This document shows positions 59,240-64,000 of a stretch of DNA of 64,000 nucleotides, in pieces. Source of the DNA: Psychrosphaera sp. B3R10 (GTDB taxonomy: Bacteria > Pseudomonadota > Gammaproteobacteria > Enterobacterales > Alteromonadaceae); NCBI RefSeq assembly GCF_018861025.1, contig NZ_JAHKQH010000028.1, forward strand, positions 76,055 to 140,054, written 5' to 3'. The notes beneath the pieces are model-generated. The model had not been told where the DNA came from. It worked only from the letters and a program-made list of their open reading frames with translations, and did not search any database. Within the stretch, counting starts at the first letter, position 1, and each line of letters opens with the position of its first letter. A program made the translations under genes and the position numbers.

Positions 59240-60408
59240 TGCTTCGGCAGGATATTAAACAAAGAAAAGAATGGCAAAAAAAAGCGGCTGAATTCGGGTT
59301 TAAATTTCACACAATGCACGGTGAAACTTACTGGGACGAATCTGCTTTTTACCAATTTTCGTTGAACCAAATCGAAAATGATTTAGAGCAACCGACCGAA
59401 GAAATTCATCAAATGTGCCTCGAAGTTGTTAATCAGGTTGTTCACGACGAAGAATGGTTAACTAAGTTTAAACTGCCACCGAATCAATGGGAGTTTATTC
59501 GTGACTCCTGGTTAAATGGCGACCCTAGTTTATACTCGCGCCTCGACTTTGCTTATGATGGAAAAAATCCTGCAAAACTTTATGAAAACAACGCCGATAC
59601 ACCAACCAGTATTTACGAAACTGGATTCTGGCAATGGCTGTGGTTGCAAGATAATGTCGACGGAGGCAAGTTAAATCGTGGCGCCGATCAATTCAATAGC
59701 CTTCAAGAAAAATTGGTAAATCGATTTTTTGACCTGCAAGTATTAACCCCAAACCGCACCTTACATTTTGCCTGTTGTAAAGACACCGAAGAAGACCGCG
59801 GAACAGTTCAATATTTAGAAGACTGTGCAAATGCCGCAGGAGTTAACTGTAAATTTGTCTATGTTGAAGACATCGGGGTTGATAAAAATGGCAACTTCAC
59901 TGACCTAGACAACCAAGTTATTACCTGGATGTTTAAGCTGTATCCTTGGGAGTTTATGATGGCCGAAGAGTATGGTCAGTTTCTTGGCACAAACAACATT
60001 CGATGGATTGAACCGCCTTGGAAAGCCGTACTTTCAAATAAAGCCTTGATGCCAGCTCTTTGGAAAATGTTTCCAGATCACCCGAATCTTTTGCCATCTT
60101 TTTTTGAAGATGAGCTTAACAAAGCTGCAAATTTTTCAAGTTTAGTTAAAAAGCCGCTATTTTCTCGAGAAGGTGCAAATATCTCTATTATAAACGGTGG
60201 AAAAGAAAAAACAGAATCTGACGGTCCCTACGGAGACGAAGGCTTTATCTACCAAGCAACTCATTTTTTACCTAAGTTTTCAGATAATTACACATTAATT
60301 GGAAGCTGGTTGGTAGACGATACCGCCGCTGGGATTTCCATCCGTGAAGATAAAAGCCCGGTCACTCAAGATATGAGCCGCTTTTTACCCCATATAATTC
60401 TAGGCTAA
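59239..60408 (+). CDS. yjfC: YjfC-like glutathionylspermidine-synthase-fold ATP-grasp protein
   Basis: A member of the GSP-synthase/ATP-grasp family related to E. coli YjfC and YgiC, without the amidase domain of Gsp. Its substrate is unknown. The sequence follows YjfC closely: TYWDESAFYQFSLNQIEND, HQMCLEVVNQVVHDEEW, ENNADTPTSIYETGFWQWLW, KDTEEDRGTVQYLEDC, the GDEGFIYQA motif and IGSWLVDDTAAGISIRED. From ATG 59239 it has 389 residues (E. coli 387). The paralogous ygiB-ygiC pair is likewise DUF1190 plus this fold. Confidence 0.9.
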   Translation: MLRQDIKQRKEWQKKAAEFGFKFHTMHGETYWDESAFYQFSLNQIENDLEQPTEEIHQMCLEVVNQVVHDEEWLTKFKLPPNQWEFIRDSWLNGDPSLYSRLDFAYDGKNPAKLYENNADTPTSIYETGFWQWLWLQDNVDGGKLNRGADQFNSLQEKLVNRFFDLQVLTPNRTLHFACCKDTEEDRGTVQYLEDCANAAGVNCKFVYVEDIGVDKNGNFTDLDNQVITWMFKLYPWEFMMAEEYGQFLGTNNIRWIEPPWKAVLSNKALMPALWKMFPDHPNLLPSFFEDELNKAANFSSLVKKPLFSREGANISIINGGKEKTESDGPYGDEGFIYQATHFLPKFSDNYTLIGSWLVDDTAAGISIREDKSPVTQDMSRFLPHIILG

Positions 60409-60428
60409 TTAAGTAATTTGGCCTAGAA
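60398..60428 (+). terminator. Hairpin at the end of yjfC
   Basis: An 8-bp stem TTCTAGGC / GCCTAGAA overlaps the yjfC stop codon, followed by TAAAAAATA rather than a T-run. A weak stop or processing site. Confidence 0.35.
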
Positions 60429-60489
60429 TAAAAAATAAGCATGTAGCTATCTAGTTAGATATAAACGGTTGCGGAAAAGGACATCTCAG

Positions 60490-61572
60490 TTGGTTAAAGT
60501 TAAAACAAAGTATTTTTTTCTTTTTACTTTCATTTCTTCATTGATTTTTGTTAATCAATGTTTCGCTTCAGACCATCCCCTAAAAAATATTCCTTGTTGG
60601 TTAACCGACCTTTCCTCTACGCCTGGTCATAGTGTTTATGGTGTCGCAAGAAGCTTCAGTGCCTCCGCTAAAGCACCAGAACATTTTGCAAAATTGAACG
60701 CAATAAACAATTGGCAACTGGCCAATGGCTTATCAAAAATAACTACAAAACAAGTTTTAACCGATTTAGACGAGTATTACACTGGTAAAGACATGCTCTA
60801 TTTCAACGACGTATTTACCGACAAGGGCAATATCTACGCCCTAGTGTCAGATCAAAAACTCACGGTTAAACCGGCTCGAAATTGTAATGTCGATGAATGT
60901 AATTTAGAAAGTTGTGAACCAAATTGGTTGTGCAGTGGTCAAAGTAATGACATTACTTTGCTAGGGATCTCAGCTCCGGCTGTACATCCTAACGATCCAC
61001 TTAAACATATGATCGATAATGCACAACAACTTGCCCGTACAGTCAATCTTGCCCATGTAAAAGGCGAAACATTTTTACTCAATATTGACAGTACGTATGT
61101 TAAGACATCTAACCTGCAACAAACTTTTAAAATAGATGAACTTGATCATCAGGTAAACCCTGTTAAAGTTGGAAAAATGTGCCATTATAAAAGCACATTG
61201 ATCAGTGAGATATCTTTTACCTATGGTAAAGTTTATCGAGGACATGACTGGTTAAATACACCTAACATAGGTGGAGTTACCGGGGCCATTGGCCATGCGA
61301 AAGGAATAACGTCAACTGGTAGAATGAGCGATTTGCTAAACTTAGCTGCTCGCCGCGGACTGTTTGCCCTTGCAAAAGCAAAGAATATCAATGTTGAAAA
61401 CGACGTAGAAATGTCAATTTCGAATAGTGGTTTTTACTCTCTGATACGTAAAACACATCAGACAACGGAATCGCTCATTTCGGCTTATGTAGCTGATATG
61501 AAGATGGAACTTAACGAGAAAGTTCAACCTGAAATATATATTTGGTTATTAGAAAATAAGGGTACATTATGA
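60490..61572 (+). CDS. Exported protein with three LPP20-like repeats
   Basis: I do not know the family by name. After a signal peptide (hydrophobic YFFLFTFISSLIFVN, cleavage near CFA), three segments share a GxA...A...A(R)xxL pattern seen in LPP20-like lipoproteins: VYGVARSFSASAKAPEHF, TLLGISAPAVHPNDPLKHM and GAIGHAKGITSTGRMSDL. Each is followed by strand-rich sequence. I use the TTG at 60490 (AAGGA eight bases upstream); the longest frame begins seven codons earlier. It follows yjfC and overlaps the next gene by ATGA. Confidence 0.65.
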   Translation: MVKVKTKYFFLFTFISSLIFVNQCFASDHPLKNIPCWLTDLSSTPGHSVYGVARSFSASAKAPEHFAKLNAINNWQLANGLSKITTKQVLTDLDEYYTGKDMLYFNDVFTDKGNIYALVSDQKLTVKPARNCNVDECNLESCEPNWLCSGQSNDITLLGISAPAVHPNDPLKHMIDNAQQLARTVNLAHVKGETFLLNIDSTYVKTSNLQQTFKIDELDHQVNPVKVGKMCHYKSTLISEISFTYGKVYRGHDWLNTPNIGGVTGAIGHAKGITSTGRMSDLLNLAARRGLFALAKAKNINVENDVEMSISNSGFYSLIRKTHQTTESLISAYVADMKMELNEKVQPEIYIWLLENKGTL

Positions 61573-62147
61573 AACACACAGTTAAATTGGCGACGGCGCT
61601 AACTCTCTCTGCACTTTTAGCAGCATGTGGCAGCACACCTGCAGACAACATGGCAGAATTAAACAAAAACATTCCTGAGTGGGTTTTAAACCCAGTTCTT
61701 GAAGATGGTATCGCATCATCAGTTTGTGTTGCATCATCAGGTCATATGTCAACAGACAAAGCTCAAGCAACAGCATTAGCTCGTGCAGAGTTAGCGCAAC
61801 AGATTAATACACGTGTACGTGCGATGGATAAAACCTATCAAGAACGTATTAATGTAGGTGACCAAGCTCAAGTGGGTCAAACATTCACGTCAGTGTCAAA
61901 ACAGATCACAAACCAATCATTAACAGGGTCACGTGTAATCAAAACAGCTTACGCTAACTTTGATGGCAAAAACCAATTATGCGTATTAACTGCAATGGGT
62001 TCTTCATCAACTAAAGAGTTGTTTGATAATATCCTTAAAGCTAGTGAGCGTAATATTTCTGTAAACCAAGAGCAGGTTCTTTATCAAGAGTTTAAAGCGC
62101 AAAAAGCGCAAGAAGAACTTGAAGCTGAACTTGAAAAAATGCAATAA
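61569..62147 (+). CDS. LPP20-family lipoprotein
   Basis: An exported lipoprotein (192 residues) with a clear lipobox LAAC (Cys20). The mature part shows the LPP20 pattern IPEWVLNPVLEDGIASSVCVASSG..ALARAELAQQINTRV, then a VxxxYxxxDG-type strand and a C-terminal helix rich in Glu, Lys and Gln. It overlaps the previous gene by ATGA. LPP20-type lipoproteins are outer-membrane associated in Helicobacter; role here unknown. Confidence 0.8.
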   Translation: MKHTVKLATALTLSALLAACGSTPADNMAELNKNIPEWVLNPVLEDGIASSVCVASSGHMSTDKAQATALARAELAQQINTRVRAMDKTYQERINVGDQAQVGQTFTSVSKQITNQSLTGSRVIKTAYANFDGKNQLCVLTAMGSSSTKELFDNILKASERNISVNQEQVLYQEFKAQKAQEELEAELEKMQ

Positions 62148-62159
62148 AATGCATCACTA

Positions 62160-62182
62160 TTAAGGGGTCCACGACCCCTTAA
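62160..62182 (+). terminator. Hairpin between the LPP20 and FecR genes
   Basis: A perfect 10-bp stem TTAAGGGGTC / GACCCCTTAA with a 3-base loop, 12 bp after the LPP20 stop codon. It is followed by TACTTTTG, so it may only partly end transcription before the FecR gene. Confidence 0.55.
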
Positions 62183-62203
62183 TACTTTTGACTGGAATAT
62201 ATT

Positions 62204-62944
62204 GTGAAAACACTCTTTGGCTTAATCGCCTTTACAGCTTTATTTGCCACTATCGTTTATGCTCAACCTCCACAAGTATTGGGTAACGTTGTAGATATTG
62301 ACGGGAAAGTGACCATTCACAATGAAGGTTCTCCACGTGGTAAAAGAATCAAAAAAACGCCTCAAGACATAGAACTAAACCAATTTGTTCGAACTTATGC
62401 TAATTCAAAAGCACGCGTGACTCTAACAGATAATTCCAAGATATTAGTCACAGAAAGCTCCACTTTAGAATTCCAAGATGATCAAAATATCGTTGTAAAC
62501 GAAGGTAAAATTTTATTTTCGATCAATAAACGCGAAGCAACGCGATCACTAAATGTCATCACAAAAACAGCCGTTATAGGTGTTAAAGGCACACGCTTTT
62601 TGGTTGAAACTCGTGGTGATGAAGCATTTTTGCATTTAGAAGAAGGCGAAGTTGAAGTTAAATCACTCGCTGAAGAGTTTGACGACTACAAATCTGAATA
62701 TGAAGCGTTTAAAAAACAGTACATGAAAGAGTTTAGCGACTTCAAAAAATCGATTACGATTACCTCAGGCACCTCTCTAAGCTTAGGAAATAAAGGATTA
62801 TTGGAAGTCCCTACGCCAGATAAAATCCAATTATTGTTTGATGAATTAGATGCCGAGTTTGAATCAGACCCAGTGCAAAATGATATAGAATCTAGCTTAG
62901 AAAATGATGCTAAAACAACCCCAGAAGATGGCTTATTACATTAG
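62204..62944 (+). CDS. Periplasmic FecR-domain protein
   Basis: A secreted protein (246 residues) with a signal peptide (cut after VYA, about residue 20) and a FecR domain (about 25-150) with the repeated NSKARVTLTDNSKILV / GKILFSINKREATRS strand pattern and AVIGVKGTRFLVETRG. A coiled, acidic C-terminus follows (FDDYKSEYEAFKKQYMKEF). Unlike true FecR anti-sigma proteins it has no cytoplasmic or membrane part, and no sigma factor gene is near. GTG start, with GGAA upstream. Confidence 0.8.
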   Translation: MKTLFGLIAFTALFATIVYAQPPQVLGNVVDIDGKVTIHNEGSPRGKRIKKTPQDIELNQFVRTYANSKARVTLTDNSKILVTESSTLEFQDDQNIVVNEGKILFSINKREATRSLNVITKTAVIGVKGTRFLVETRGDEAFLHLEEGEVEVKSLAEEFDDYKSEYEAFKKQYMKEFSDFKKSITITSGTSLSLGNKGLLEVPTPDKIQLLFDELDAEFESDPVQNDIESSLENDAKTTPEDGLLH

Positions 62945-63190
62945 TAGCCTACCCCTCTTATTTCCCGAATTAGCATTTAATTGTCTACGGAGTTAGGCAG
63001 TGATGAGAGCACAATAAAAGAGCCTCTATATGTGTTTCCGTAAACAATTTTAACGGCCAGTATGACATAGCGAAGAAGATTGTTTTGCTGATTGAAGATA
63101 CAAATTAGCTGCCTAACAGCAGCTAAAAAAGATCCTATTGTCTATTTGACGGGAGAAGGTTCATATGTGTTATGTAGCGGTAACAAATTA
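62945..63190. other. Gene-free region with inverted repeats downstream of the FecR gene
   Basis: About 245 bp without a credible gene. It has a 9-bp inverted pair GTTAGGCAG (62992-63000) / CTGCCTAAC (63109-63117), a 7-bp stem TTAGCTG / CAGCTAA (63105-63126) that may end transcription of the gene on the minus strand, and one half of a 13-bp inverted repeat at 63151-63163. Confidence 0.6.
63151..63163. repeat. Left half of a 13-bp inverted repeat
   Basis: GGGAGAAGGTTCA; its perfect complement lies at 63887-63899. The pair brackets the HTH-membrane gene. Confidence 0.7.
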
Positions 63191-63688
63191 TTACGAATCT
63201 TCTTTTTCGTAATTATCCATGGCTTGCTTAATTTTTTTCTTTTCCCATTTTTCACCAAAAGGTTTGAATACTATATAACCATGCGCTCCGATGATTAAAG
63301 CGAAAGATATGGCGCAAGAAATTAATGCCCCTAAGTTTTCCCCACCGTTATAATTTGGTACGAAAAAAAGAATAAAAACTCCTAACAAAAAGAATGACAG
63401 AAGATAAAATTCTTTTTTTGATTGCACTTCAGCCTTAGCTGCTTTTTCTAACTTTTCTCGCTCAAATTCAACTGGTATTTCATGGGATCTATTTTCGCAA
63501 TGGTTTTTACTTTTTAATTCATTTATATCGACATTAAATACCGATGCTAAAGCTTTCAATGTTTCAACACCAACACTTTCGCCTTTTTCGGCACGTTGAA
63601 TTGTTCTAATATTTAAACCACTTAGTTGGGCAAGCTGCTCCTGAGACCAATTATTCTTTTGTCTTAAAGACTTCACATACATAACCAT
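63191..63688 (-). CDS. Small HTH (Xre-type) protein with two membrane helices
   Basis: A 165-residue protein with an N-terminal Xre-type HTH (about 5-58, WSQEQLAQLSGLNIRTIQRAEKG), a charged linker and two hydrophobic helices (about 92-112 and 118-140), so a membrane-tethered regulator. The tail is basic, then acidic. The start has a second ATG two codons in. It lies between the FecR gene and the IS110-type element and differs in base composition and context from the yjf genes. Confidence 0.8.
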   Translation of the reverse strand: MVMYVKSLRQKNNWSQEQLAQLSGLNIRTIQRAEKGESVGVETLKALASVFNVDINELKSKNHCENRSHEIPVEFEREKLEKAAKAEVQSKKEFYLLSFFLLGVFILFFVPNYNGGENLGALISCAISFALIIGAHGYIVFKPFGEKWEKKKIKQAMDNYEKEDS

Positions 63689-63735
63689 TGTCCATTAGAT
63701 CTATATTATTGCCTAATCATAGCTGAAGATTAACC

Positions 63736-63925
63736 TGTCGGTAACGACAAACGTATGACAAAAGTACGACTGTGCCCGCTTTAGCTACATACGCTTACTT
63801 AAGCGGAAAAATATAGTTGGCTAAAATGTTGAACGAAGTGAAAACAGGCAACTGTATTTTTTCCGTTTGAAGTTCTTGTTACTTATTGAACCTTCTCCCC
63901 GAAGTTTAGCTTTTAGCTAAACTTC
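63736..63925 (+). ncRNA. Candidate bridge-RNA region upstream of the IS110-type gene
   Basis: The leader holds several stems: TGTCG/CGACA (63736-63749), CCGCTT/AAGCGG (63776-63806), a short ACAG/CTGT stem followed by six T residues, and a 10-bp perfect stem GAAGTTTAGC/GCTAAACTTC (63901-63925). Such a series with unpaired loops is what an IS110 bridge RNA needs. Exact ends and the target and donor loops are not determined. Confidence 0.3.
63887..63899. repeat. Right half of a 13-bp inverted repeat
   Basis: TGAACCTTCTCCC, complementary to 63151-63163. It lies 57 bp before the recombinase ATG. Confidence 0.7.
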
Positions 63926-63955
63926 AAGGCGACCAAACCAAAAGGAGAAAGCTCA

Positions 63956-64000
63956 ATGAAATTTTATACTAAATTACACAATTTTTACTGCGGAATCGAC
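63956..64000 (+). CDS. IS110-family recombinase, N-terminal fragment cut by the window edge
   Basis: The first 15 codons read MKFYTKLHNFYCGID, the typical start of an IS110-family DEDD recombinase; the Asp is likely the first residue of the RuvC-like acidic tetrad. A strong GGAG ribosome-binding site lies eight bases before the ATG. The identification rests on this short start plus the long structured leader, so it is probable, not certain. Confidence 0.7.
   Translation, partial: MKFYTKLHNFYCGID

Larger units (their letters stand above)
63736..64000 (+). mobile_element. Left part of an IS110-family element (left boundary not fixed)
   Basis: The window ends 15 codons into an IS110-type recombinase gene. 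In this family the non-coding left part holds the bridge RNA and the cleavage core; here it is about 220-270 bp long. The true left end is not identifiable from this half alone. Confidence 0.6.

Noticed and set aside
62992..63117. GTTAGGC and GCCTAAC pair as an integron attC site
   Set aside because: An attC needs RYYYAAC then GTTRRRY; here the order is reversed and no matching second half lies on either side. No integrase or cassette array is present.
1..64000. tRNA, rRNA and CRISPR
   Set aside because: No cloverleaf-like TpsiC segment, rRNA sequence or spaced direct repeat array was seen on reading both strands.

Overview
The window reads as an ordinary chromosomal stretch of a marine gammaproteobacterium, most likely in the Alteromonadales (Colwelliaceae / Psychrosphaera / Thalassotalea-like). 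The reasons are the low G+C content, the pilMNOPQ-aroKB-damX-dam block with a divergent mrcA, a MetJ-type operator before metA, a HutC-controlled hut cluster, and proteins of recognisably gammaproteobacterial type throughout. The genus is inference. No rRNA, tRNA or CRISPR array was seen.

Layout. 1-2.9 kb: the 5' two thirds of alaS (cut by the window edge), recX and a membrane protein, all on the minus strand. 3.1-5.9 kb: a COG3146 acyltransferase-like protein and an exported MsrA/thioredoxin-like/MsrB fusion. 5.9-11.3 kb: a methionine operon read leftwards (metA, methionine synthase split into two genes, a DUF938 methyltransferase) behind a promoter overlapped by three tandem met boxes. 11.9-15.3 kb: an EAL-HDOD protein, a ComEA-like protein, OxyR and two small envelope genes. 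15.3-27 kb: dam, damX, aroB, aroK, pilQPONM, then divergent mrcA. 27-37.5 kb: malic enzyme, rpmE, priA, an FtsN-like SPOR protein, pmbA/tldE, yjgA, tldD and a nitrilase. 37.5-48.2 kb: yhdP, nnr, queG, a cold-shock gene, DUF1289, a divergent Memo-family protein, grxA and gsk. 48.2-53.7 kb: hutI and hutC-hutU-hutH on either side of a HutC operator. 53.9-56.3 kb: a MATE transporter, a rhomboid protease and a DUF6471 protein.

56.3-62.9 kb is the most interesting accessory locus. It has the same gene content and order as the little-studied E. coli yjfI-yjfJ-yjfK-yjfL-yjfM-yjfC cluster (DUF2170, PspA/IM30, DUF2491, DUF350, DUF1190 lipoprotein, glutathionylspermidine-synthase-like ATP-grasp). Three further envelope genes follow: a secreted protein with LPP20-like repeats, an LPP20-like lipoprotein and a periplasmic FecR-domain protein. 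It has a strong promoter with two inverted repeats and a terminator between the PspA gene and the rest. I infer a membrane-maintenance system with cytoplasmic, inner-membrane and periplasmic parts.

62.9-64 kb is a mobile or variable end: a small HTH-plus-membrane protein bracketed by a 13-bp inverted repeat, then the start of an IS110-family recombinase whose structured upstream region could encode a bridge RNA. The window ends 15 codons into that gene.
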